A stretch of 20,737 nucleotides of DNA from JALHVH01 sp963773685 (GTDB taxonomy: Bacteria; Acidobacteriota; Aminicenantia; Aminicenantales; Saccharicenantaceae): positions 1 to 20,737 of the forward strand of contig CAVZBY010000012.1 in the NCBI GenBank assembly GCA_963773685.1. The letters are read 5' to 3'. Each line of letters opens with the position of its first letter. Position 1 is the first letter of the stretch. The notes below the pieces were generated by a model, which was not told where the DNA came from, made no database searches, and saw nothing but the letters and a program-made list of their open reading frames with translations. Of this stretch, positions 1-7,304 are shown piece by piece. The position numbers and the translations under genes were made by a program.

Positions 1-40
1 AAAAGGGACTCCGACCTAACTGGGAACACAATACGTGTAT

Positions 41-80
41 CCTGATTTCCCCGTTTCCCTATCTGAGGGGGAATATCAGG
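41..80. repeat. Imperfect inverted repeat spanning the stop codon of the CPBP gene
   Basis: CCTGATTTCCCC (41-52) pairs with GGGGAATATCAGG (68-80), with one unpaired base and a 15-base loop. On the minus strand this hairpin overlaps the last codons and stop of the protease gene. No T-run follows it, so it is not a classical intrinsic terminator. It might stabilise the 3' end of the operon mRNA. The remaining bases 1-58 hold no gene that I can see. Confidence 0.4.
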
Positions 81-700
81 AAGACGGCGAGATCCCACAG
101 TGTGTGGCTGATGGCCACAAGAAATACGGACCCGGAGCGCTGGTAGAGGACGCCCCAAAACAGCCCGCAGACGGCGGCGGCCAGGACAAGGACCGGGTTC
201 CCGCTCGCGACATGGACCGCCGTATATACAGCGACCGTGAACGGCAGGGCCGCGTTCCCGAGCTTCTTTTGCCACGTCCTCTGGAGATGCCCGCGCCAGA
301 AGAGCTCTTCGCCGGGGCCGATGACGAGCAGGAGCAGAAGTCCGACCCTCGCGGCCGGGACCCCGGCTTTGAGCGCATAAACGGCACTGATGTCCTCTCC
401 CCCCATGGGGAGGAACCGGCGGACGAGGATGCCGCCGAGATAGAAGACGCCGAAGAGCGACGCCGCGGAGAGCGCTCCGAGGGCGGCCTTCCTGAGGGGT
501 CGGGTCCGCACATCCTCGCGGAGCGCGGCCAAATACCCCGGATCGGCCGCGAACGCCGACACGACGAGGACCGCGACGACGAGACCCATCGCCCACCAGA
601 AATCGAGAGGGCCGAGCCTCCGGAAATGGAGAAGGAAGGGGAACAGCGTCAGGGCCAGGACGATGGGGACATAAGCCCGGAGGCGGCCGGACCCCTTCAC
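59..700 (-). CDS. CPBP family intramembrane metalloprotease (CAAX/Abi-like)
   Basis: This encodes a 213-residue polytopic membrane protein of the CPBP (Rce1/Abi) glutamic-type intramembrane protease family, which cleaves within or near the membrane; its substrate here is unknown. The family motifs are visible: EELFWR at about residues 131-136 (EExxxR), H163 in the following helix (FTVAVYTAVH), and H199 with D203 in SHTLWD. Hydrophobic segments fall near residues 10-27, 38-52, 74-92, 117-130, 152-165, 170-185 and 192-210. The GTG at 698-700 is chosen because it overlaps the TGA of the upstream prenyltransferase gene (GTGA), which suggests translational coupling. The frame stays open further upstream, but only as a shadow of the prenyltransferase gene. 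The family assignment is good, but function beyond family level is open. Confidence 0.85.
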   Translation of the reverse strand: MKGSGRLRAYVPIVLALTLFPFLLHFRRLGPLDFWWAMGLVVAVLVVSAFAADPGYLAALREDVRTRPLRKAALGALSAASLFGVFYLGGILVRRFLPMGGEDISAVYALKAGVPAARVGLLLLLVIGPGEELFWRGHLQRTWQKKLGNAALPFTVAVYTAVHVASGNPVLVLAAAVCGLFWGVLYQRSGSVFLVAISHTLWDLAVFLIFPLR

Positions 701-1656
701 CTGAGGACCCCGAGGGCTTCGACGCCGGCGTGGAGCCAGAGCGCCGCCGTGCACAATAGGCCGAAGAGCAGATTGTAGCTTGCCGTCGCGCCGTCGAGGA
801 TGACGAAATCCATCGGCTTTTCGGGCGCATGCCTCCGCAGGGCCCTCTTCCAGAGAACGAGGGCCCGGGGAAGGGCGGCGAGGACGATGAGGAAAGCGGG
901 GGGAAGCGGCGGAAGGGGCAAGGCGACCAGGCGCGGGACGACCACGAAGGCGATGATGAGCCCCATGGAGCCGAAAAGGAGGAAGCCATAATAAACAAGA
1001 GAGCCATGGTCCCCCAGTCGATAAGCCATCGTATAGACCTTGAGCCCGCTGTCGGAGACCGAGTCCCGCCAATTGTTGGCATGGAGGATGGCGATGACGA
1101 GCATGGCCGTGGGAACCGTCCAAACCATCGGCAGCCAGGAGAAGGAGCCGGTCTGGACGACCCAGGCTCCAAGCGCGCCGAGGATGCCGAAATCCAGGAA
1201 CACCGCGAGATCGCCGAGCGCCCGGGACTTGAAGAACGTGTAGAAGACCCCCACGGCGACTCCCGCAGCCCCGACGCCGAGCAGGACCGGCCCTGTCATC
1301 CTGACCAGCCAAAGCCCGATGGCACTGCCCGCCGCGAAGAGGACGGCGGAAGCGGCCGCGACCTGACGGCCCGAGAGCCAGCCGCGGACGATGGCGCCGC
1401 TGACCGGCGTAACGTCAGTGTCAAGCCCGTGCCCGAAGTCGAAGACATCGCTCAGCATGTTGGCCGCCGAGTGGAGGATCATCATGGCCAGAAAAGCCAG
1501 GAAAAAGCGGAACGCCTCGAGGCGCGCTCCCCCCATGACGACGGCGAGCGACGTCCCGAAGATCACGGGCATCGTCGAGGCCGGCAGGGCCCACGGCCGG
1601 GCCGCGGTCAGCCATTTCCTGGCGGCCGACGGGGCCGCCGTCCTTCCGTCCTTCAT
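697..1656 (-). CDS. UbiA-family prenyltransferase, MenA-like (1,4-dihydroxy-2-naphthoate polyprenyltransferase type)
   Basis: This 319-residue integral membrane protein of the UbiA superfamily probably attaches a polyprenyl chain to an aromatic acceptor, as MenA does in menaquinone synthesis. The first Asp-rich motif is NMLSDVFDFGHGLD (N66, D70, D73, D79), followed by PVSGAIVRG. The second is NNWRDSVSDSGLK, in the cytoplasmic loop before the MAYRLG stretch. ARPWALPASTMPVI near residue 19 matches the start of MenA-type proteins. About eight to nine hydrophobic helices are present and the length is usual. The ATG at 1656 follows an AGGAG ribosome site. A promoter at 1676-1704 drives it divergently from the Fe-S aldo/keto reductase, and it leads a two-gene operon with the CPBP protease. 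Other UbiA acceptors cannot be excluded, so no gene symbol is given. Confidence 0.85.
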   Translation of the reverse strand: MKDGRTAAPSAARKWLTAARPWALPASTMPVIFGTSLAVVMGGARLEAFRFFLAFLAMMILHSAANMLSDVFDFGHGLDTDVTPVSGAIVRGWLSGRQVAAASAVLFAAGSAIGLWLVRMTGPVLLGVGAAGVAVGVFYTFFKSRALGDLAVFLDFGILGALGAWVVQTGSFSWLPMVWTVPTAMLVIAILHANNWRDSVSDSGLKVYTMAYRLGDHGSLVYYGFLLFGSMGLIIAFVVVPRLVALPLPPLPPAFLIVLAALPRALVLWKRALRRHAPEKPMDFVILDGATASYNLLFGLLCTAALWLHAGVEALGVLR

Positions 1657-1675
1657 CCGGGCTCCTCTCGCATCC

Positions 1676-1704
1676 TATATATAGGGTCTCGGTCCGGATT
1701 TCAA
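1676..1704 (-). promoter_or_regulatory. Sigma70-type promoter of the prenyltransferase-protease operon
   Basis: On the minus strand, TTGAAA (1699-1704), a 17-base spacer and TATATA (1676-1681) end 19 bases before the ATG at 1656. The -10 lies inside the perfect palindrome CCTATATATAGG, which could also be an operator. Confidence 0.6.
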
Positions 1705-1722
1705 GCGGAGGAGGCCCGAGTG

Positions 1723-1751
1723 TTGACATCGGGTGACGGAGCCGCTATATA
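1723..1751 (+). promoter_or_regulatory. Sigma70-type promoter of the Fe-S aldo/keto reductase
   Basis: TTGACA (1723-1728), a 17-base spacer and TATATA (1746-1751) precede the ATG at 1776, with a GGAG ribosome site at 1765-1768. It is back to back with the prenyltransferase promoter in a 119-bp divergent region, so the two units could share regulation. Confidence 0.65.
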
Positions 1752-1775
1752 TGGACGAGCTGAAGGAGAGTGAAC

Positions 1776-2948
1776 ATGAAAACAACGACCCATGAATTGG
1801 ACCGCAGGGCGTTCCTCAAGCGCGGACTGATCGGCCTCGCGGGAGCGGGAGCCGCCATCGTGCCCGGGGCCTCGGCCCGGATCCGGCAGGCCGCGGCCGC
1901 CGCGAAAGCCCCCGTCATCACCCGCAAGCTCGGGAGAACGGGCCTGGTCCTGCCCGTCGTATCCATGGGAGTCATGAACGCCGACATCGACGGCCTCGTC
2001 CGGGCCGCCCTCGACGCCGGGATGGTCCACCTGGACACCGCCCACGGATATCAGCGGGGACGCAACGAAGAGATGGTCGGCCGGGTCCTCGCGGGCCGGC
2101 CCCGGGATTCCTTCGTCATCGCCACCAAGGTCTGGGAGGACGAGAAGTTCGCCGGCCTGCTCGACCTGAGCCTCAAGCGCCTCGGCCTCGATCACGTCGA
2201 CATTCTCTACGTGCACGGACCCGGCACACGGAAAGAGGTCTTGTCCGAGCTGAACCTCCGCAACGTCGAAGCCGCCAAAAAGAGCGGAAAGGCCCGGTTC
2301 GTCGGCGTTTCCTGCCACGAAAATGAGCCCGAGGTCATTCGGGCGGCCGTCGAAGCCAAGGTCTACGATGTCGTCCTCACCGCCTACAATTTCCGGCAGA
2401 AGAACATCGCCGACCTCAACAAGGCGATCCATGAGGCCATCCTGGCCGGCGTGGGGATCGTGGCCATGAAGACCCAGGCCGGAGCCTTCTGGGACAAGGG
2501 CCGGAAGGACCCCATCAACATGACCGCGGCCCTGAAGTGGGCGCTGAACAATCCCGATATCACGACCGCCATCCCGGGCTTCACGACCTACGACCAGCTC
2601 AAGACGGACGCCGCCGTCCTGACCGACATCACGCTGACGGAAGCCGAGAAGAAAGACTTGAGGCTAGAGGTTCAGACCGGCGGGCTCTACTGCCAGCAAT
2701 GCGGGACCTGCCTCGCCCAGTGCCCCAAGGGCCTTCCCATCCCCGATCTCATGCGCGGATACATGTACGCTTACGGCTACAGGAACCTCGAGGCGGCGCA
2801 CGATACGGTCGCCTCGTTGAGGCTCCCCGAGGACCCGTGCGGGGATTGCTCGACCTGCCGGGTCGGATGCGCCTCCGCGTTCGACGTCAAGGATAGGGTC
2901 TCCGACATCGCCCGTCTCGGGCGCATGCCCGACGACTTTTTCGCGTGA
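1776..2948 (+). CDS. Tat-exported aldo/keto reductase with C-terminal double 4Fe-4S motif
   Basis: This 390-residue protein has a twin-arginine leader (DRRAFLKRG at residues 9-17, then a hydrophobic Gly/Ala run), so it is probably exported folded to the periplasm. Residues 46-290 form an aldo/keto reductase barrel: KLGRTGL, D87 and Y92 in DTAHGY, K118 in IATKVW and H147 in YVHGP give the D-Y-K-H tetrad. The tail carries CQQCGTCLAQCP (C306, C309, C312, C316) and CGDCSTCRVGC (C355, C358, C361, C365), enough for two iron-sulfur clusters. Ferredoxin-like tails are known in one AKR subfamily. Combined with Tat export they suggest electron exchange rather than simple NADPH reduction, which is inference. 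ATG 1776 is preferred over GTG 1770 because GGAG (1765-1768) is correctly spaced for it. The substrate is unknown. Confidence 0.9.
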   Translation: MKTTTHELDRRAFLKRGLIGLAGAGAAIVPGASARIRQAAAAAKAPVITRKLGRTGLVLPVVSMGVMNADIDGLVRAALDAGMVHLDTAHGYQRGRNEEMVGRVLAGRPRDSFVIATKVWEDEKFAGLLDLSLKRLGLDHVDILYVHGPGTRKEVLSELNLRNVEAAKKSGKARFVGVSCHENEPEVIRAAVEAKVYDVVLTAYNFRQKNIADLNKAIHEAILAGVGIVAMKTQAGAFWDKGRKDPINMTAALKWALNNPDITTAIPGFTTYDQLKTDAAVLTDITLTEAEKKDLRLEVQTGGLYCQQCGTCLAQCPKGLPIPDLMRGYMYAYGYRNLEAAHDTVASLRLPEDPCGDCSTCRVGCASAFDVKDRVSDIARLGRMPDDFFA

Positions 2949-2971
2949 GCGGTCGTCCCGCCGCGGCCCGG

Positions 2972-3964
2972 CTATAAGCGGACGGGCCGCCCGGTTCGGA
3001 TGGACTTGAAGGCGGCGTCGATCACCTTCATGTTCGCGACGGCATCGTCCGGAGGGTACCGGAGCCGGCGCCCCCGCATGACGCCTTCCCCGAAATGTTC
3101 GACCATGCGCGCATACTGGTCGTTCGCCGGGAACGGGATCGTCCGCATTCTCTCTCCGGCGACGAGCCGGATCTCCGTCTCGAAGTGCTTGGCCGAAAAG
3201 GCCCGCTCGAGCGCGAGGAACCCCTCACTGCCGGCGACCTCCAGATAGCTCCGGAACTGGGATTCGAAGCCGCCGCAGAGGGAGGCGAAGCGGTTTCCGG
3301 GAAATTCGAGAAGGAGCTCGGTTTCCGTATCCACGCGATGTTTCGGGTGCAAGCGGGCCCGGGCGAAGATCGCGACCGGCTCGGCGCCGAAGACGAGGCG
3401 CGCCGCGCTGACGGGGTAACAGCCAATGTCGTAAAGGGCGCCGCCCCCGAACTCCGGTTTCCACCGGTAATCGTCGAGGGCCGCGTCGAAGAGGAACGTG
3501 AACACGGACCGGACGGACCGGACCTCGCCGACGGCTCCCTGCGCGATGAGCCGAAGGGCCCGCTCCATCCGCGGATGGAAGCGGTACATGAACGCTTCCA
3601 TCAGGAGGACGCCCGCCTCCGCCGCCGCTGCCTCCATCTTCCTGACCTCGACGGCGTTCATAGCCATGGGTTTTTCGCACAGGACGTGCTTCCCCGCCCG
3701 CGCGGCGCGCACCGTCCATTCCTTGTGCAGATTGTTCGGGAGGGGGACGTAAACGGCGTCGATATCGGGATCGTCGAGGAGGGCCGCGTACCCCGAGTAT
3801 ACCTTGGGGATCTCGAAGCGCGCCGCCCATTCTTTCGCCTTGCGGGGGCTTCGCGAGGCTATGCCCAGGAGCCGGCCGTTCGACGCGCTGTGGATGGCCG
3901 GGATGAGGGCGCGTGCGGCGATGCCCGCACAGCCGAGGATACCCCAGGCGACCTTCTTCGCCAT
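2972..3964 (-). CDS. Gfo/Idh/MocA family NAD(P)-dependent oxidoreductase
   Basis: This 330-residue protein has an N-terminal Rossmann fold (WGILGCAGIAARALIPAI) and the family signature CEKPMAMN, with E97-K98-P99 containing the catalytic lysine. It is followed by the C-terminal sheet domain with GGGALYDIGCYP. Such enzymes oxidise or reduce sugars, inositols and related polyols in the cytoplasm; the closest subgroup resembles dihydrodiol/D-xylose dehydrogenases. There is no leader. The ATG at 3964 follows AAGGGG at good spacing and lies 10 bp after the stop of the preceding reductase gene. An in-frame GTG at 3994 would overlap that gene and is less likely. It is the last gene of the TonB receptor operon, which suggests handling of a compound taken up by that receptor (inference). 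The substrate cannot be read from sequence. Confidence 0.88.
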   Translation of the reverse strand: MAKKVAWGILGCAGIAARALIPAIHSASNGRLLGIASRSPRKAKEWAARFEIPKVYSGYAALLDDPDIDAVYVPLPNNLHKEWTVRAARAGKHVLCEKPMAMNAVEVRKMEAAAAEAGVLLMEAFMYRFHPRMERALRLIAQGAVGEVRSVRSVFTFLFDAALDDYRWKPEFGGGALYDIGCYPVSAARLVFGAEPVAIFARARLHPKHRVDTETELLLEFPGNRFASLCGGFESQFRSYLEVAGSEGFLALERAFSAKHFETEIRLVAGERMRTIPFPANDQYARMVEHFGEGVMRGRRLRYPPDDAVANMKVIDAAFKSIRTGRPVRL

Positions 3965-3974
3965 GTCCGGCCCC

Positions 3975-4950
3975 TTAACCTTTCTCTCCGTCACGGTACC
4001 CCGGACACGCCCAGGGCAGGGAGTCGTTCCCGAAGAACGGCTGAAGGCCGGCCCGGACCTTCTTCATCTCGTCCGCGTCCATGGGCCGGAAGTCCCGGAC
4101 GAGCGCCGCGTTCTTCCTGACGATCGCGACTCCGTCCGTCCCGATGACGGCCGCCGTGACATGGGGCAGGCTCAGGGCGTAACGGATGAGGGTTTCCGGA
4201 GCGATGTCTTTCACGGTCTCCCGAGGCCGGATGACCTTGATGACATCGATCCCCAGGCCCTTTCGAGCCGCCGCCGGGATGGCCGCCCTCTCGAGGTCCC
4301 CCTCCGTCCCCTCGTAATGATTGAGGGCGATGAGCATCGCGTCGAGGTCGTGGCGTTCGGCCATGGCGGTCATCGCCGCGGCCGATTTGTGCCCGGAGAA
4401 GCCGATGAACCGGGTGATCTTCTCGTCCCGGGCCTTGAAAAGGGCTTTGAGGACGCCGTTGGGGGCCCCGATGGCTTCGACGTCGTCGAGGGACTCGACC
4501 TGGTGGATCTTCCAGAACGTCCAGCCTTTCGGTCCGGAGGCGTTTCAGGCTCTCCTCGAGGTCGCGCATCGCCTCGTCGTAGGTCCGGGCATGCGTCTTG
4601 GTGGACAGGAAAACCTCGTCGCGCCGCCCGGCAAGGACGAGCCCGAGCCGCTCCTCGCTGATCGTCGTCCCGTCGGTATAATCATGGGCGGTGTCCCAGT
4701 AGTAAAGCCCGTTGTCCAGGGCGCAGGTGAGGATGGCGACGCTCGTTTCCGGGTCGGAAACGGCGCAGAACCGGCTTCCGGCGCCGAATCCGATGAGCGG
4801 GACCGAGACGCCCGTCCTTCCGAGAGGGCGCGTCGGCAGGCCTTTGGGGTCATAGCCCCGTTTCGGGCCCGGAGCGGCGCCCCGGCCGGGGACCGCCCCG
4901 AGGGCGATGGGCGCGGCCGCGCAGGTCTTGAGGAATACTCTTCGCTTCAT
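3975..4950 (-). pseudogene. Aldo/keto reductase, Tat-like leader, broken by a single-base frameshift
   Basis: Two adjacent frames together make one aldo/keto reductase of about 324 residues. The first, from ATG 4950, covers a Tat-like leader (KRRVFLKT), RPLGRTGVSVPLIGFG, D86 and Y91 in WDTAHDY, and K118 in STKTH, and runs to RLDVL (residue 146). Beyond about 4512 the frame loses all resemblance. The next frame resumes at once with KIHQVESLDDVEAIG, which supplies the catalytic His, and runs to TAA at 3975-3977. One extra base near 4509-4513 explains the break, because 976 bp is 325 codons plus 1. It may be a sequencing error or a real mutation. Unlike the reductase at 1776, it lacks the Cys-rich tail. 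It starts 18 bp after the TonB receptor stop and sits 10 bp before the Gfo/Idh/MocA gene, so all three are probably co-transcribed. Confidence 0.85.
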
Positions 4951-4968
4951 GGTTTCCCCTCCTTCGCC

Positions 4969-7131
4969 TCAGAAAGATGTCGTGAACGACAGCCCGACCG
5001 TCCTGCCGGCCGCCGGGAAGCCGTAGCGTTCCTGATATTCCGCGTCAAGGACGTTGCGGACGAAGAGTGCGGCCTGGAGCCGCCGGAAAAGAGGGAGCCG
5101 CCCTTCGACATCCACGCGCAGATAGCCCGCCTGCTTCCGGACCCGGAGGTCGGTGTTGTAGAGAGTATTGTCGTTATAGATGACCTTCAGCTTCGATACG
5201 GCCTGGGCGAACACGGCGACGCTCGCGTTGCGGCGGGTCCTGAACCGGAGGCCGGCGTTCGCCGCATGCCGCGGGAGGCCGGGGATCTCATGGAAGCCCC
5301 GGTCCGCGGCGGCCAGGAAGAGGCTCTGGAACGTGTCCCCGGACGTCCGGCTCCGCTGGAAGGTATAGTTGGCGAACGCGGACCATCCTCTCCCCAACGA
5401 TTGGACCGCCTCGGCCTCGAAGCCGTAGATCCGCCCGCGACCGATGTTGTAGGCGACGTAATTGATGAGGTCGAAATGGATGTAGCGCCTGATGTCGTAA
5501 TAATAGGGGGAAAGCTCGATCCTCGTCCCGGTCGGAAGCGTTCCGCGCCAGCCGGCCTGGACCATGACGCCGTCCTCTCCGTGGAACGGGATGTTCCCCG
5601 TATAAACGCCCGCGTCGATGGAGTAATGCCAATAATGCTCCGGCGCGGAGGGCATGCGGAGGGCCCGGGCCAGGCTGGCATAGAACAGGCTCCCGTCCTT
5701 GCCGTTCCAGACCAGCTTGATCGACGGGGCGGGCCCGCTCAACTTGATGTCCGGGATGCCTTCGAGGCGTCCCGAGGGCCCGGCGACCCCGTTGTAGGAC
5801 AGGAACCGGACGCCCGGCGTCAGGGACCACCGCCCGCGCCCGAGGCGGATATCGTCCATCGCGAAGAATTCCAGGTTCTTGGCCTCGACGTAGGAGCCCA
5901 GGCTGTACGGCTCCCGGAAGTCGTCGAAATAGTTGCGCTCCCCGTTGTCGCGCAGGTGGGAATATTCCAGCCCGGCCCTGAGGACGTGGTTGCCGAGGTC
6001 ATGTCGGTACTCCGCCAGGAATCCCTGCGAGCGATCGTCGCGGAAAAGCTTGTGGAAGGTCCTCGAGACGGCGGCCCGCGTGTTGAGCGCTTCGCGGTTC
6101 CCGAAGTTCTTCCAGAGAGAGATCTTCAGTAGCCCGGCGTCCGCGACGCCTTGTTCATATCCCAGATTGAACAGCCACTTCGACTTCGCCCAGCGACTGT
6201 CCGGCTCGGGATAGGCGCCCATCCCCCCGTACATGAATTCGCCGTCGGAGACCCTGAATTCCGGGTCGAGAGGCCGGACGTAATCGGCGCTGTCGGGGCT
6301 CTTGGCGACCCTGTTGGCGACGATGAAGCCCTTGCGGATCCGGACGAACGAGATATCCGCGGTGAGGCGCTTCCGAGCGGAGAGATCGTAGCCGAGGTGG
6401 AGGTCGGCGTTCCCCTGGATCATATCGCCGTTGCGAAGATACCCGTCGCTCCAGGCCGAGCCGGCGGCGAAGGTATATTCCAACGCGCCCGGCTTATAGG
6501 CATGGAAGAGGTTGATCCCGCCCGTGCCGTAGCTCGCCATCGAAGCTTCGAGCTCGGTCACGGACCGGCCCGTCGGCGGCCTCCGGGGGACGAGGTTGAT
6601 GATGCCGCCAAGCACGTTCCCGGTGCTGGGGTCGCCGACGCCCTTGACGATCTCGATGCGGTCGACGTTGGCCAGCGGCATCATTGTGAAATCGATGAAA
6701 TAGCCGCCCGCCGCGCCCGAGGTGTTGAGGGGGCGGCCGTTCCGGAGGACCTTGATCCTCCGGGCGCCCAGCCCCCGGATCTTGATGGAGTCGTCGTCCA
6801 TGGCGGCGCCCACTTCCTGGATGCGCTGGACGTCCACGCCGGGCTGTCGCTCGAGAGCCGTGTCCACCGTCGTCCCGATGCCGAGGGGGAAGAGCTCGGG
6901 TTTGACCACGGACATGTTCGGGACCTCGGCGTCGCGGGCCTTCTCGATGACGTCGATGACGACCGCGTCGAGCTGGAAGAGCTTTGTATCCCCGGCCTTC
7001 TCTTCGGTCTTGGGCTTCTCCCGGGGCTTGTCCTTCTTCTTCCGCTTGTCGTCCTGCGGCGATGCGAGGAGGAAGCTCGAGCAGACGAGAGCGACGATGG
7101 CTCCCCGGACGATCGCTTTCCCCGCGCCCAT
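4969..7131 (-). CDS. TonB-dependent outer-membrane receptor
   Basis: This 720-residue protein has a signal peptide (residues 1-26, ending near LLASPQ) and a very basic/acidic linker (DDKRKKKDKPREKPKTEEK). The segment FQLDAVVIDV near residue 51 is a possible TonB box. The plug domain at about residues 71-185 contains TTVDTALERQPGVDVQ, IKIRGLGARRIKVLRNGRPLN and VDRIEIVKGVGDPSTGNVLGGIINLVPR. A long beta-barrel follows and ends in the terminal Phe typical of outer-membrane barrels (VGLSFTTSF). The family imports siderophores, cobalamin or carbohydrates using TonB-ExbBD energy; the substrate is not readable here. ATG 7131 follows GGGAG at good spacing and opens directly into the signal peptide, so it is preferred over an in-frame upstream start at 7167. 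It is the first gene of a three-gene operon with two oxidoreductases. Confidence 0.93.
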   Translation of the reverse strand: MGAGKAIVRGAIVALVCSSFLLASPQDDKRKKKDKPREKPKTEEKAGDTKLFQLDAVVIDVIEKARDAEVPNMSVVKPELFPLGIGTTVDTALERQPGVDVQRIQEVGAAMDDDSIKIRGLGARRIKVLRNGRPLNTSGAAGGYFIDFTMMPLANVDRIEIVKGVGDPSTGNVLGGIINLVPRRPPTGRSVTELEASMASYGTGGINLFHAYKPGALEYTFAAGSAWSDGYLRNGDMIQGNADLHLGYDLSARKRLTADISFVRIRKGFIVANRVAKSPDSADYVRPLDPEFRVSDGEFMYGGMGAYPEPDSRWAKSKWLFNLGYEQGVADAGLLKISLWKNFGNREALNTRAAVSRTFHKLFRDDRSQGFLAEYRHDLGNHVLRAGLEYSHLRDNGERNYFDDFREPYSLGSYVEAKNLEFFAMDDIRLGRGRWSLTPGVRFLSYNGVAGPSGRLEGIPDIKLSGPAPSIKLVWNGKDGSLFYASLARALRMPSAPEHYWHYSIDAGVYTGNIPFHGEDGVMVQAGWRGTLPTGTRIELSPYYYDIRRYIHFDLINYVAYNIGRGRIYGFEAEAVQSLGRGWSAFANYTFQRSRTSGDTFQSLFLAAADRGFHEIPGLPRHAANAGLRFRTRRNASVAVFAQAVSKLKVIYNDNTLYNTDLRVRKQAGYLRVDVEGRLPLFRRLQAALFVRNVLDAEYQERYGFPAAGRTVGLSFTTSF

Positions 7132-7179
7132 GAATGTTCTCCCGCGCCAGCCGCCGGCCCCCGGCACTCGGCTGGGGTA

Positions 7180-7208
7180 AAGGTAGCAAGCAAGGAGGGC
7201 CTTGTCAA
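7180..7208 (-). promoter_or_regulatory. Sigma70-type promoter of the TonB receptor operon
   Basis: On the minus strand, TTGACA (7203-7208), a 17-base spacer and TACCTT (7180-7185) lie about 48 bases upstream of ATG 7131. The -35 is perfect and the -10 is weak. No riboswitch-like structure is evident in the short leader. Confidence 0.5.
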
Positions 7209-7233
7209 GGAACCGCGCCGCCGCAGAATGCCC

Positions 7234-7262
7234 TTGAATCGGACCGGTCTCGATGGCATACT
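7234..7262 (+). promoter_or_regulatory. Promoter of the first KNH/DNRLRE protein gene
   Basis: TTGAAT (7234-7239), a 17-base spacer and CATACT (7257-7262) are followed by a leader nearly identical to that of the second copy (GATATC, CTGGGAAGAGGGGATTCAA before the ATG at 7305). Conservation of the -10 region at the same distance in both copies supports the call. Confidence 0.55.
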
Positions 7263-7304
7263 CGCCGCAGGGATATCTTGAAAACCTGGGAAGAGGGGAT
7301 TCAA

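Noticed and set aside
701..1312. N-terminal extension of the CPBP protease to 417 codons
   Set aside because: The extension lies in another frame of the prenyltransferase gene and is Arg/Pro-rich noise. GTG 700 overlaps the upstream stop as expected in an operon.
4321..6132. Long plus-strand open frame of about 600 codons opposite the TonB receptor and reductase
   Set aside because: It is antisense to genes with clear family motifs; the translation is charged low-complexity sequence with no domain. High GC makes such frames common.
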